In this document: piece after piece, positions 10,477 through 22,733 of the stretch
How positions within the stretch are numbered: position 1 is the first letter of the stretch
How the letters are laid out: each line of letters opens with the position of its first letter
DNA from: Petunia secreta
Taxonomy: Eukaryota > Streptophyta > Magnoliopsida > Solanales > Solanaceae
Assembly: GCA_029990175.1 (NCBI GenBank)
Contig: JARKIP010000028.1
Coordinates: 9,798,501-9,862,500, forward strand
DNA length: 64,000 bases
Reading direction: 5' to 3'
The notes under the pieces: model-generated
The model's input: the letters and a program-made list of their open reading frames with translations, nothing else
What the model was told of the DNA's origin: nothing
Databases searched by the model: none
Program-made: the position numbers and the translations under genes

Positions 10477-11767
10477 TTATTTCTTAGGTGCAAGTCTTGA
10501 CTTAATTTTCTCTACTTCCTTAGTACCAACTTGGAATGTTTTAGTCAAAACATCATCAGGAACAGTTGGTGATGATGCAAACAAGGTTAAAGCAATGGAT
10601 TGAGTCCCCGGAAGCTGGCTGTTAAAGGCGGCGACGACGGCTGCTGGAACTTTCCCATTGTTCTTCTGGAAATGTACAAGTCCTCTAGGAAAAGCAAACA
10701 CTTCTCCTTTTACAATATGTTTGGAGACCAGCACATTGGATGTTGTAATAAAGCCAACATCTAATTCACCCTCTAAAACAAAGATCATTTCAGTGGCACG
10801 AGGATGAGTGTGAGGTGGATTAATGCCACCAGGAGCATAGTCTATACGAGAAAGTGAGACTCCAAGTGTGTTAAGACCAGGGACTTTCATAACGTTGGCA
10901 CCTGTGACTACTGAACCATATGTGTTGTTGGTTGCTCCTGGCTTGGCTATGACCATTGATGAGAAATCTACTTCTGAAAAGTTCTTCTTGCAAGGAAATC
11001 CATTTACCATGAGACCTATTTTATGTACACAGGAAAAATTGCATAAGCAGCATGTTTTCTTGGATAAAAAGGATAGTAATAAATAAGTCATTGATTACTT
11101 TTTTCCGATTCAATTTTACTACTCCAAGAAAGCAAAACATCGCTCATTACTCATTTAGAGAAGAGATAAGAATAATTTAGTCAAATGTCTTGTATTATTA
11201 ATGCTGTAAAAAACGATTTTCTTAGTGCCTGTACAAAAACTTTTACTATGAATAAATAGGACCGGAGGGAGTATTAGCGAAGTATATTTGGTGGCCAGTT
11301 GTTTCACCCGTTGCTAATTAATATGGTTAATTTGCTACATATGGCCAGCTAATTGTTGTACTTTATCAAGACTCCTGTATCCTTTAAGGCACACGTTGCT
11401 AGAAGTAATTAATATGGTCAATTTTCTACGCCAGCTAATGGTTGGATCTTAATTAAGTCAACGTCTTGTACAAACGAAAGATAAGACCATAAAACAAGAA
11501 CGAGAGACCTCCCCCCCCCCCCCCCCCCCAAACTTAAAACGTAACATGCTGATCAAGAATCTAGCTTTCTCATTCTCAAAGAAACCAAAAAAGAATAAAG
11601 AAAGAACCAAAAGGGTGCTAATAAATAGGAAAATGGAACTTACTGGAAGTAAGATCAGCAACACAAACATCTTGAAGCATGTCTGGATCTGCAGCTGAAG
11701 CTTTCTCTAAGCTAATGGCTAACATAGCCATAGCCATAATAACAAGCACTTTTCCAAATGAAGACAT
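10477..11767 (-). CDS. Germin-like protein GLP-1 (two exons, intact)
   Basis: Exon 1 is 11644-11767 and exon 2 is 10477-11015. The intron has GTAAGT/AG borders and the joined frame is 220 residues, the usual germin length. Residues 1-25 are a signal peptide ending KASA, so the protein should be secreted to the apoplast. C35 and C50 are the conserved disulfide pair. Cupin box 1 (residues 104-117) holds metal ligands H110, H112 and E117; box 2 (P151-R-G-L-V-H156) holds H156. All four Mn ligands are present. One N-glycosylation sequon is N71-N-T. Germins form Mn-bound hexamers with oxalate oxidase or superoxide dismutase activity; which one applies cannot be read here. The start matches the paralogues at 20206 and 59289. 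A canonical TATA box lies about 170 bases upstream. Confidence 0.93.
11511..11529 (-). repeat. Intronic homopolymer G run (19 nt on the coding strand), GLP-1
   Basis: A run of 19 C on the + strand is 19 G in the sense orientation of the GLP-1 intron. The same site holds 16 in GLP-2 and 21 in GLP-3. Runs of this length can form G-quadruplex structures in RNA or DNA. They are also error-prone in sequencing, so exact lengths are uncertain. Confidence 0.8.
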
Positions 11768-11935
11768 GTTGGAACAAGAAAATAATTTGGCAATAACAAT
11801 TCTGTGTTAAATATATATATAGAGCCAAAAAGGAAGCAATCAAAAGAGATGCACAAAAATAGAGGAATGGTACAAATTAAAGAGAAGAGCTTTGAATACT
11901 ATTTTAAGACAATGGTGAGAGAAAATTGGATGGGC

Positions 11936-11945
11936 TCTATTTATA
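11936..11945 (-). promoter_or_regulatory. TATA box of GLP-1
   Basis: The minus strand reads TATAAATAGA. It is conserved in position and sequence in GLP-2 and GLP-3, in the shared context GGGGAG/CTTATAAATAGAGCCC. It implies a start site near 11905-11915 and a 5' UTR of roughly 140 bases. A second TATATATA stretch closer to the ATG (11808-11820) is less likely because it is not canonical and varies between copies. Confidence 0.75.
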
Positions 11946-12039
11946 AGGGAGAGAAGACTTGAAAATGTTTAGCAGACTTTGAAGTCACGTGAGGAAAGCG
12001 TGCGGGTTTTAGTGTAAACGCACGGAACATTCTGTTTTC

Positions 12040-12396
12040 GGAAAATTTTGATGTGGCTATTTTTGACGCACTAAACGAGTTTTATCCATTATTTTAAAAT
12101 TAATTGAGAAATAGCCAAAAATTTGCGCGCACACTTACGTTCCATTAGCGTTAGAAAAACACCTCAGACTAGTCCCATAACAAAATACTTGGGCTTTGAA
12201 TATTCAAAGTCCCAGTATTTTGTTATGGGACTGAAGCTTTATACAAAGTCTCATAACAAAATAATGGGGCTTTAAAACAAAACTTGTTCAAAGCCCCAGG
12301 ATTTATACTGGGACTTGTCCGAAAATGGCTATTTCCCAGCAAATTTGTTTTTGACGGCTACAAATCAATTAGTACTCCACCCGCGAAATTTTCACG
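12040..12396. mobile_element. 357-bp MITE in the GLP-1 promoter, with internal hairpin
   Basis: An 8-base direct repeat, ctgttttc, at 12032-12039 and 12397-12404 brackets the insert. GLP-2 has the empty site with one copy (near 20453). Terminal inverted repeats are weak (GAAAATTT type). Inside, 12171-12232 is a near-perfect hairpin with 30-base arms (agtcccataacaaaata...tattttgttatgggact), followed by a related, less perfect pair to about 12316. It lies about 100-460 bases upstream of the GLP-1 TATA box, so it could alter expression of this paralogue only. Confidence 0.8.
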
Positions 12397-12404
12397 CTGT
12401 TTTC

Positions 12405-15214
12405 CTCTCTTCGACCCAAAGCAAAAGCATGAAAAGGGCCCATAAGTCTCAAATATGGCCTCAATTTTGAGCTTATGTGAATTTGACTTCCGTGCCATTT
12501 TATGTGTGGAATTTAACTTGACACAAATTTAAAAAAAAATTTGAAATTTTAATTTAAAAAAGCGGTTTTACTAAATATAAACTATGTTTACTTATAAAAG
12601 TATGAAACTCTTTTTCGTCGGAAAGAAAGAGATGTGTACGAACGAAAAAAAGAAAGTGAACCTGTATAAATTGAGAGTGTTGGATTTATCTGTTCTTTTA
12701 AAGCCTATTCATCTAAAAAAAAAAAAATTATCTAGTGGAGTCATAATTGCCTAGTAGAGTTCTATAAGAGGACAATTAGTTTATATAAGCTAATAAATAA
12801 AAAGGAATACACAGAAAAATTATATATAGTTTTATACTGTTCTCCTTACTACTCTTTCTCTCTACCAAATTTCAGTGTTTAGACTGTGTAAAAAAGGTGT
12901 TGCTCCGACAAGAACGTGACACCTACCGACGACCAGTAATTTCAGCCATGGTCAAAATACTTCCGCTTTCGTTACAAGGAAAACGAGTAAGTTTCCGATT
13001 TATGTTTGAATAATCCACTTAGTATAGATTTTGTGTAAGCATATTCCTTTCGGGGAAAGGAACGGAAAATTAGGAAAATTTATATAAAATATCACAAAAG
13101 AGTTGTTTTATATATTTGAACATCCGAGAAAACCGTTACTGAAGGATGAACCTGCTCCATTTGTTTGAGGTATTATAATATGTTATATGTATATATCGAC
13201 CACTCAATTTATCATTATTTGTAGATTAAAATGGAATTATTGTTTGATAAAATAGGTTTTCATTGCATAGGACTTTGGATTGGAAATTGATTGCTGAACT
13301 AACAAAATAACAACGAAGAGAAATACTTTGAATGCGGACATACCCTTTTAAGATTGATTTTTCATACGCTCTTCAGCTACTTTCTACTATTTGTTTATTG
13401 TTTAATCAATCCCCGAATGCTCTATCCATATCTTCCCCCTCCCTCATAAGTCATAACAAAATTACATTTTGATCAAATCATATAAGTTAATATCATCGTT
13501 GTGTGATAATATTTATTTGAAAATACATAGTATCATATATTTATGGATTGAGGCAAATTCCATAAATCTATTATTTTGAAACAAATTAACGTCAAATACA
13601 TGCAAGCAATAATATTAAACAATTAACGATGTACTTGTCCCGCCTAATCGATTCTCGTTGTCCTAATCGATTCTATTAGTAACAGCTGAACCCAAAGAAG
13701 AATTTAATTACGTCAACAACACAAAGTTAGGAATAACTCAACATTAGCACTAGTACAAATAGTTTTGTAAAAGTAAGAAGAATATACACTCGTAGTTATT
13801 TAATAATTAGACAGTGCTCAAGCGGTTGTTTAAAAAGGTTGAAATAATATAAATCGCCCATTTGACACTTAAAACACGCAAAAATATTGAGTAGTATATA
13901 TCACATTACTGGCTTGAATTAATATATCAATATTACGAAGTTTTTGACATAGCTTAGCCGAAAAAAGGAATTTCAACAGAGTTGATTGACCTCGATCAAC
14001 TCTACGCGGCATTTCAAATTGTCATGTATGACGTATATTGTTGGGATATAAAAGTTACATGTAATAGCATTACTCATAAATGAAAGGCTTCTTCGCAAAT
14101 ACATGTACAAATCACGCTATACATTTCAAATTAATCCATGTCTTGAACTTGGAACTTCATTTTCATTCTCAACTTGTCGCAAAGAAAGAGAATTCGTCAT
14201 GTAATCAGAGTCCATACGAATTCTCTATTCGTTCCAATTTATGCGTAATTCTAAATAGAAACCAATCAATTTAAAGAAGATATGAATACTCTTAAAATTT
14301 GTAATCATATAAATTATTACTTTATGTGGTTGTAACTTTGTGAGAAGTTAAAGTTTAATCTTTCCAAATGTAGAAATATAATTTTTTTTAGAAAGGATTG
14401 ATAAATAAAGTATCGACACAAACACTGGAACAAGGGGAGTAGTAACTACTTAATTTAAGTCGTCTAACTTGATTAATTATGGTTATTAATTTAAATAGTA
14501 ATTAATTATTGATCAATTGCTAGCATGATGGTTGAGCTCGATTACTAATTAAGGTTTGAAAGGTATTTAGCAGGTATATAAAATAAAAAAAATTTAGCAC
14601 CACACTTTTAAATATAATGATAAAACTTTTGATCCAAAACAGAAATACAAGAAGTATAATCTGGAATTAAATTCCAAACACTTTGGACAGCGGGAGTATC
14701 AAACTATCCAAAAGAATTATTAACAACTGGATCATCAAGTTATTATGACTATTTGATAGAGGTCGTAGTAATATTTTGTCCTAACATAAACCAACGATAA
14801 GGTAGAAAAGCTTACACTATTTTGGTTGATGACAATAACAGCAATTTATTTAATTAAAATGCTTTACACTTTTACTTTTCCTACACTGGATATTGCATGA
14901 AAAGCAACGAAATTAATATGAAAACGAAAATGTAGTGTCAATGTTGATGGAGGTAGAATTTCAACGTTATGTATCATGCAAGACATTTACTTCTACGGTA
15001 CGTGGCACAGTGTAAAATGTACTAAACAAAGATGTCAGTTTGTAAGTCATATTTTTGTGATCTTTTTCCCTATTTATGGAATATGAAGAAAATGACATGA
15101 TTTAGTATTCAAATTAATACGCAAGCTGCTGCAAAATGAAATTTGTCATTGTTTGTTGGTGTTGGTCCATCATGCCATTCTCAATGCTGTTGGCTGAACT
15201 ATTGAAAAGCTAAA
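12405..15214. other. Upstream region of GLP-1, non-coding
   Basis: Sequence shared with copy B, with short indels. About 370 bases near 12680-13055 (starting ttggatttatctg) have no counterpart upstream of GLP-2 and may be an unrecognised insertion. No gene supported; the 64-codon frame at 14080-14274 is broken in copy B. Confidence 0.5.
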
Positions 15215-15962
15215 TACCTGTCAATGGGGTTAGGCTAGCTCGGTACCTGACCGAACCGGTTCATTATAAACGGTCTGAAATAAGGAGGAAGCGAGTTCCG
15301 GCCGAGCTAGGCTTAAGGAAAAAGACCGGTTAGCCCGGACCGATAAATGACCAATCTTTGACCCATCGGTGAACCGGACCGGATCGGTTTGGGTGCTTAT
15401 TTAATAGTGGAGTTTTTATAACTTGTCCAAGTTTTAAAGATTTGTCCATGTTAATCCTTGACCACTACTATATAAGCACACTGAAGAACAAATCAACGCA
15501 TGACACTGAAAAGCTCCCAATTAGTACTAATAAAACATTGCGAGAGCGTCTTATAAGTCAACTACGTATAAAGGGTGGAGAACAAGGCTTTGTTTTTATT
15601 TTTTGAGAAGTGCAAGAAAGACAGGCACTTTATATACACAGTATATGTCACCTAAGTAAAATAACATGGTACATAAAATGAAACTAGTAGGAGTAAAACA
15701 TGAAAAATCTAGTAGTTTGAATTAATTCATCACTCCAACTAGATTTGAAAGTGTATAGACTGAACTAAAACATGAAAAAAAAAAATTAAAAAAAAAATCC
15801 GGACCAGTGCTTAAAGGGCTAGGGCCGAGCCGCGCTTAAAATTCTTAAAAAAAAGGCCGGTTTGGACCGGACCAGTAACGACCTAGACCGGACCGGTACC
15901 GGGACTGGTGAGCCGACCCTTAACGAGCCGGTCCGAGCCGGTCCTAGCTCGATTGACAGGTA
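15215..15962. mobile_element. 748-bp TIR element with CCGG-rich ends
   Basis: Terminal inverted repeats are TACCTGTCAAT at the left and its complement ATTGACAGGTA at the right. Copy B has no insert at the matching site (near 34980-34990, gaaaagctaaactag). The ends are packed with accggac and ccggtt motifs, the middle is AT-rich, and there is no transposase. The flanking duplication is imperfect, so the superfamily is unsure; hAT is my guess from size and end style. Confidence 0.7.
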
Positions 15963-17715
15963 TAGCTTAGTAAAAATCAAGGAGAAGAGATGAGGTATAT
16001 ATGCCTCGTCTATTAACAACAGTGAATGCAAAGTTAGTAGTAGTATAAAGCAACTTCAGTGCAACAAATTATTAGTTAGAGTACCGTCAGTGAAGTTTAA
16101 CAGGATCTCTTAGGCCGTTCAATATATCCAAATTAAAGTATAACATGAGGTTACAACGTTATATTTTAGAAGAAGTTAATCCAAAAATATGAGCATATTA
16201 CATCCAGGAGAAAGTAGAAGTCTTTTATTTCTTCAAATGGATTTCAAGGGAATTTGCTGAAAATGAAGTTAGGAGCCCAATAATAATACTCTGTGGTACT
16301 CCAATTTCGGTTCTCTTTTAAAAAGAAATTGGAGTCCTAAGAATAAGATATGCAGGAGTGGTAACAAAACCAACTGTTTATATGTAACATATGACCATAT
16401 CCCAGATGAGAAAAGGAGATAACCAAAACAAAAGAGAAATATTTTTCTTTTTGGTGTTATATTTAATGAAATTACTATGACCTATAAATAATATAATCCC
16501 CAAGAAAATTGAGTTGGTCGGATGTTGGCATGTCTTGTGATTAAGGAATATATTTATGAAAATAGCAGCAGGCAGAAAATTCCAAGAAGAATTTTTGTTA
16601 ATATGAAAAACTTAAACAAAATATAAGGTTTTGTCGACCATTAGCTAGTTTTTTAATATATAATGACGTAGTTAATTATTGCCTTGAAATATACTCTTAT
16701 TGGAGTATTACTTTTTCTCAATGAAACAAAGTCGAAAGAATCTTTCTCTGTATTTTACCCCCTTAATTAAATTCAAGGCAAATATTTTGGAGCACTTGCA
16801 CTTAACAAGAATTAGTAATATAACAACTATCTCTCTTTGAGGAAGTGTATTTTGATACTGCTTCTTCAGGATATTAAAAATACATTTCTGTCTCACGTCT
16901 TAAAGTTCTAATTGAATTTTTTGAAATTGTTTCCTCATTCTTCTTATCGCTGCATACATATTTGTTGCAGAATGAAAGTATTGTTTTGTAGAAGCTATAC
17001 ACAAAATCATTCGACATATGTCTTCGTCCCATTAGAATAGTCAGCAGATTATAATCAATGTCATGACGTACACCTGCATATAAGTAGTAATTATATGTGA
17101 AAAATTGATAAAATTAATAATTACTACAACATAATTTATTTTTTACTGTCTCTGCAACATATTTCCCTCACTTTGCAATGTTGTTCCATTATTGTTGCTA
17201 AACGAACTCTTTAGTTTACTAAAGACATGTTTTACTATAATAAATAGTCAGATACTATGAGAAACACACGCAATGCAATATACTATGAGAAGTGTCCCTT
17301 AGTGGTTATTGACTTTGCACTTGAACTGCATAAGAAAATATAAGAGGACGATAAAATAAGTAGGCGCGGAAATAATGTAACAATAGAATCATAAAATATA
17401 TAAAAGATATAGATATCTATAGTTGATATGTCATACAAATTATATGATCCTCGGTTCTGTTTAAATTATTTTACCATTTTGAATTATTTCTTCAAATAAT
17501 TATTTTATATATTTTGGTTGTATGTGCATAAATAGAATATGGAGACACTTCCTCCTTCTTAAAGATATATATTATTATGTTTTGCCTCGAAGATAAAAAA
17601 AATCTTGAGTAAGGAGCGAAATTCTCCACACGAATGACTCATCAAGCTCGAAACGATTAGAGTATTAAATAACATCATATATCTTCACCATAAAAGTTCC
17701 ATAAAAATGGATTAG
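15963..17715. other. Non-coding end of copy A and spacer
   Basis: Shared with copy B up to about 16660, then unique. AT-rich, with no ORF that looks like protein and no clear element. Confidence 0.5.
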
Positions 17716-17724
17716 TTTATTATA

Positions 17725-18313
17725 GGAGGATTTACAAAAATGCCCATCAAACTCTATTTATTTACATGATCATGCCCATTACATTTTTACCCACAACTTA
17801 TTTACACTGTATACCCATTCTACTTAAAACACCTTCTCTCTCCCACTGTATACCAGAGTGGTATACTGAAGCAGTATACCCTAGGAGTATACAGTGCTTA
17901 TTTGACCACTGCTTTCATATGCATCAACCTAATTTAACAGTATACCATAATGGTATACTGCTGAATGCAGTATACTGTGGGGGGTATACAGTGCATATGT
18001 GCCATTGCCTTTTGTAGTGCATTTTTTTCTGTATACCTATCTACTATACAATATACCCCCCATGGTATACTTCTTGTAGTATACCCTCAAATCCATAAAG
18101 AAGTATACTTATTTGGTGTACTAAAAAGGTATACAGTATACTACACAGTATACAGTTCAAATGGGGCAGGTGGGTAGAGAGTGTAAATAAAACAGGCCGG
18201 ATGGGTATTTTTGTAAATAAAATAGGGCGCATGAGTATTCCATGAAAACTAACTTTTTTTGGGCACAAACACATAAATAATTTATTTTTTTGGGCATGGA
18301 GTGTAAATTTCCC
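17725..18313. mobile_element. 589-bp Mutator-type MITE dense in GTATAC palindromes
   Basis: A perfect 9-base duplication, tttattata, flanks it (17716-17724 and 18314-18322), as expected for Mutator-like elements. Imperfect TIRs: GGAGGATTTACAAAAATGCC against GGGAAATTTACACTCCATGC. The central 17810-18155 holds about sixteen GTATAC hexamers. Several frames are open here, but they are repeats of that motif rather than genes. Confidence 0.8.
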
Positions 18314-18322
18314 TTTATTATA

Positions 18323-18923
18323 AGGTGATTGAAACATGAATACGATAATTGTTAAACCCACATTGAAAATAAGAATAAAGAATAAAAAAGCAATTACAAT
18401 TTTTATTTCGTGCTGAATTTGATAAATGCCAACGAAACAGCTTAGTCCACAAATAGGCATTATAATAATCGCCATAATTGTACCAAAAATCAAAGAATTT
18501 AAACCAAAAGCAAAAGAAGTTTTTTCGTACTTGATCTAATAATGTATAATGCTTTTACCTTTTTTCCTTCATAGTTTCGGCTAGCTAGTTTGTACTACCA
18601 AACCTTACTAATCTCCAATAAATTAAAGAACCCTTCAAAGAGTGCATGCATGATTGATATTGATCTCCTCCATTTACATCTGGCCAACTCAACTGTGATA
18701 TTCCAAAGTATAAGAGATTACATTTATTGTTGATCAATGGAGAAACAAATTACTTACAAGGTTATTACAACATTATTAGATATAAAATTAAAAGGATAAA
18801 ACAAACAATAACAAGAGTACGTATCCATCCCCTTCCCAATCCAGTTTGAACCCACAAATCCTTATCAATTAACCTCCTCACCAAAGAAAATGATAAATGC
18901 CATCACAAGAATAACATGATGTC
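18323..18923. other. Spacer and 3' flank of GLP-2
   Basis: From about 18708 this matches the 3' flank of GLP-1 (tataagagatta...). The earlier part is unique, with no gene. Confidence 0.5.
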
Positions 18924-20206
18924 TTATTTCTTAGGTGCAAGTCTTGACTTAATTTTCTCTACTTCCTTAGTACCAACTTGGAATGTTTTAGTCAAAACAT
19001 CATCAGGAACAGTTGGTGATGATGCAAACAAGGTTAAAGCAATGGATTGAGTCCCCGGAAGCTGGCTGTTAAAGGCGGCGACGACGGCTGCTGGAACTTT
19101 CCCATTGTTCTTCTGGAAATGTACAAGTCCTCTAGGAAAAGCAAACACTTCTCCTTTTACAATATGTTTGGAGACCAGCACATTGGATGTTGTAATAAAG
19201 CCAACATCTAATTCACCCTCTAAAACAAAGATCATTTCAGTGGCACGAGGATGAGTGTGAGGTGGATTAATGCCACCAGGAGCATAGTCTATACGAGAAA
19301 GTGAGACTCCAAGTGTGTTGAGACCAGGGACTTTCATAACGTTGGCACCTGTGACTACTGAACCATATGTGCTGTTGGTTGCTCCTGGCTTGGCTATGAC
19401 CATTGATGAGAAATCTACTTCTGAAAAGTTCTTCTTGCAAGGAAATCCATTTACCATGAGACCTATTTTATGTACACAGGAAAAATTGGATAAGCAGCAT
19501 GTTTTCTTGGATAAAAAGGATAGTAATAAATAAGTCATTGATTACTTTTTTCCGATTCAATTTTACTACTCCAAGAAAGCAAAACATCGCTCATTACTCA
19601 TTTAGAGAAGAGATAAGAATAATTTAGTCAAATGTCTTGTATTATTAATGCTGTAAAAAACGATTTTCTTAGTGCCTGTACAAAAACTTTTACTATGAAT
19701 AAATAGGACCGGAGGGAGTATTAGCGAAGTATATTTGGTGGCCAGTTGTTTCACCCGTTGCTAATTAATATGGTTAATTTGCTACATATGGCCAGCTAAT
19801 TGTTGTACTTTGATCAAGACTCCTGTATCCTTTAAGGCACACGTTGCTAGAAGTAATTAATATGGTCAATTTTCTACGCCAGCTAATGGTTGGATCTTAA
19901 TTAAGTCAACGTCTTGTACAAACGAAAGATAAGACCATAAAACAAGAACGAGAGACCTCCCCCCCCCCCCCCCCAAACTTAAAACGTAACATGCTGATCA
20001 AGAATCTAGCTTTCTCATTCTCAAAGGAAACCAAATAAGAAAGAATCAAAAGGGTGCAAAAAAATGGGAAAATGGAACTTACTGGAAGTAAGATCAGCAA
20101 CACAAACATCTTGAAGCATGTCTGGATCTCCAGCTGAAGCTTTCCCTAAGCTAATGGCTAACACAGCCATAGCCATAATAACAAGCACTTTTCCAAATGA
20201 AGACAT
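18924..20206 (-). CDS. Germin-like protein GLP-2 (two exons, intact)
   Basis: Exon 1 is 20083-20206 and exon 2 is 18924-19462, giving 220 residues with the same splice phases as GLP-1. Signal peptide, C35/C50, H110, H112, E117 and H156 are all kept. Differences from GLP-1 are few: AMAV for AMAM and LGKASAG for LEKASAA at the signal-peptide end, and N-S-T instead of N-N-T at the glycosylation sequon, which is still valid. Expected product: secreted Mn-binding cupin of the cell wall. An upstream in-frame extension to 20278 is ignored because the paralogues start at the equivalent of 20206. The promoter lacks the MITE seen in GLP-1. Confidence 0.93.
19959..19974 (-). repeat. Intronic homopolymer G run (16 nt on the coding strand), GLP-2
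   Basis: Same place in the intron as the 19-base run of GLP-1 and the 21-base run of GLP-3. Confidence 0.8.
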
Positions 20207-20351
20207 GGTGGAACAAGAAAATAATTTGGCAATAACAATTCTGTGTTCAATATATAAATAGAGCCAAAAAGGAAGCAATCAAAAGAGGGAAACTAAAGAG
20301 AAGAGCTTTGAATACTATTTTAAGACAATGGTGAGAGAAAATTGGATGGGC

Positions 20352-20361
20352 TCTATTTATA
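20352..20361 (-). promoter_or_regulatory. TATA box of GLP-2
   Basis: TATAAATAGA on the minus strand, about 145 bases above the ATG. Context is identical to GLP-1 and GLP-3. Confidence 0.75.
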
Positions 20362-21844
20362 AGGGGGAGAAGACTTGAAAATGTTTAGTAGTCTTTGAAG
20401 TCACGTGAGGAAAGCGTGCGGGTTTTAATGCTTGTCTAAACGCATGGAACATGCTGTTTTCCTCTCTTCGACCCAAAGCAAAGGCATGAAAAGGGTCCAT
20501 AAGTCTCAAATATGGCCTCAATTTTGAGCTTATGTGTACTTTGACTTCGTGCCGTCGACGTGACGTGACCTGACTACTCTAGAGGCTACTAACCACCGTC
20601 CCAATTCATACAGTGGAATTTGACTTGATACAAATTTTAATAAAATAAATTTTTTGTTTTAAAAAAGTCGTGTATGGCTAAAAATTATTTACAAAATATA
20701 AACTATGTTTACTTAAGAAAGTATTAAACTCTTCTACGTTAGATTAAAAAGAAAGTAAAGTCATATAAATTGAGAGACAGGAACTATAATGGGAAATTAG
20801 GAAAATTTACAAAAAAATATCATAAAAGAGCTGTTTTATATATTTGAACATCCGAAAAAATCATTACTAGTGGATGAACCTGCTCCATTTGTTTGAGCAC
20901 TCAGTTTCTCATTATTTGTAGATTAAAATGGAATTTGTTTGATAAAATAGGTTTTCATTGCATAGGACTTTGGATGGAAATTGATTGCCGAACTAACAAA
21001 TACTACAACGAATAGAAATACTTTGAATGCGGACAATGGACATACCCTTTTAAGATTGAATTTTCATATGCCCTTCAACTACTTTCTAAATTCTACTATT
21101 TGTTTATTGTTTAATCAATCCCCCAACGCTCTATCCATCTCCAAACCCTCCCTCATGATTCATTACAAAACTACATTTTGATCAAATCATATAAATTTAT
21201 CACAATCAACAATAGATTAATAATCATCGTTGTGTGATAATATTTATTTAAAAATACATTGTATCATATATTTATGGATTGAGGCAAATGCCATAAATCT
21301 ATTATTTTGAAACAAATTAACGTCAAATACATGTAAGCAATAATGTTAAACAATGTAATTAACGATATACTTGTCCCGCCTAATCGATTCTCGCTGTCCT
21401 CTCCTTTCTCTCTGATCCCCTCTTTCTTTCAGTTCTTATGTGGATGCTTGCGATAGCAATTTTCTAGTAGTAAGTAGTAACAGCTAAACCTAAAGAAGAA
21501 TTTAACTACGTCAAGAACACAAAGTTAGGAATAACTCAACATTAGCACTAGTACAAATAGTTTTGTAAAAGTAAGAAGAATATACATTCGTAGTTATTTA
21601 ATAATTAGACAGTGCTCAAGCGGCTGTTTAAAAGTTGAAATAGTATAAATGCGCATTTGACAATTAACACGCAAAATATTGAGTAGTATACATCACATTA
21701 CTTCCTTGAATAATATTACGAAGTTTTTGATATAGCTTATCCGAAAATAGAATTTCAACAAAGTTGATTGACCTCGATCAACTCTACGCGGCATTTCAAA
21801 TTGTCATGTATGACGTATATTGCTGGGATATAAAATTTACATGT
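20362..21844. other. Upstream region of GLP-2, non-coding
   Basis: Matches the upstream region of GLP-1 with small indels; about 75 extra bases at 21400-21475 (pyrimidine-rich) are specific to this copy. No gene seen. Confidence 0.5.
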
Positions 21845-21849
21845 AATAG

Positions 21850-22733
21850 TGTTATAATCTAGGCACCTCCTAAGGACACTAGAAGAGCGGAAGGTTGAAT
21901 AGTGTCAACCAATTTTTCTTTTAGAACCAGATTCTTTGCGTCAATAACCTTGTTCTTGACTTAACAGACTTGCACTTCGACACCACAACACACGCAAATA
22001 ACAGACACAAAGAACACTGTGTTTTTACGTGGAAAACTCCTTGCTCAAGGGAGAAAAACCACGCCACACTCTGAGATTTTCAAATCAATTCATTAACACA
22101 AAGAGCAAGATTTTATATTACAAGACTCTGTAACCAAGGGGCTACACTCTAGACCCTAATCATTCAACAAAGCTAAACTCTAGCTTGACAAAGTAATCTC
22201 TCAAAAGTTCACCTAATACAATTGCTTCTAAGATAAGCAGGTAAGTAACATCAATGATAGTATCCAACAAGACAACTTACAAACCAAGAACCTAGACAGA
22301 ATATCTAGACTCCACCAGTTGTCTTCTTCAGTTATCTCACGTTGAAAGTTGCTGAATCGCCTGTGTATGCTCTCAACTCTTTATTTGTGAATAACTAAGT
22401 TTCGGTTGCATCAATTACTCGCTTTTATATGGCCTTCAGAACCCTAGTTAAGTTCCACAAGGAAACCTTGTAATTATAGCGAGTCAAGATTTCCTGTGGC
22501 TCTTTCCTTGTTTAGTTCCAACTCGTATTCGTACTTCGAAGATACAGCCACGGCACAATCTCTTTTAGATGACTACGATGCATACTCGTATACACGCCAC
22601 TTTTCCTAATTCTGCAAGGATTTACAACCCACAATCTTTTTGATCAGTCGTACCCTTCTATACAAGGACCGGGTTCTCCTCCAGAACCACTGGGTCCTTC
22701 TCGTTTGTCATTCTTCAAAATATTTCCTCAACA
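21850..22733 (-). repeat. 3' LTR of the SIRE-like element
   Basis: 884 bp. A purine-rich tract on the minus strand (AAAAAGGAGGAATT, at 22734-22747) abuts it and is the likely polypurine tract. It differs from the 5' LTR by substitutions and several small indels. Confidence 0.88.

Larger units (their letters stand above)
10260..16660. repeat. Duplicated segment, copy A (carries GLP-1)
   Basis: Nearly the whole stretch can be aligned by eye with 18708-35660, including GLP exons, intron, promoter and several kb upstream. Copy A has its own insertions: the promoter MITE (12040-12396), an unmatched stretch at about 12680-13055, and the TIR element (15215-15962). It lacks the copia element and the solo LTR found in copy B. 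Confidence 0.8.

Noticed and set aside
17766..18493. Several open frames around the GTATAC-rich block
   Set aside because: They fall in a MITE and translate the repeat; composition is not protein-like.
20207..20278. 24-residue N-terminal extension of GLP-2
   Set aside because: Not present in GLP-1 or GLP-3 and lies in the 5' UTR upstream of the conserved signal-peptide start.
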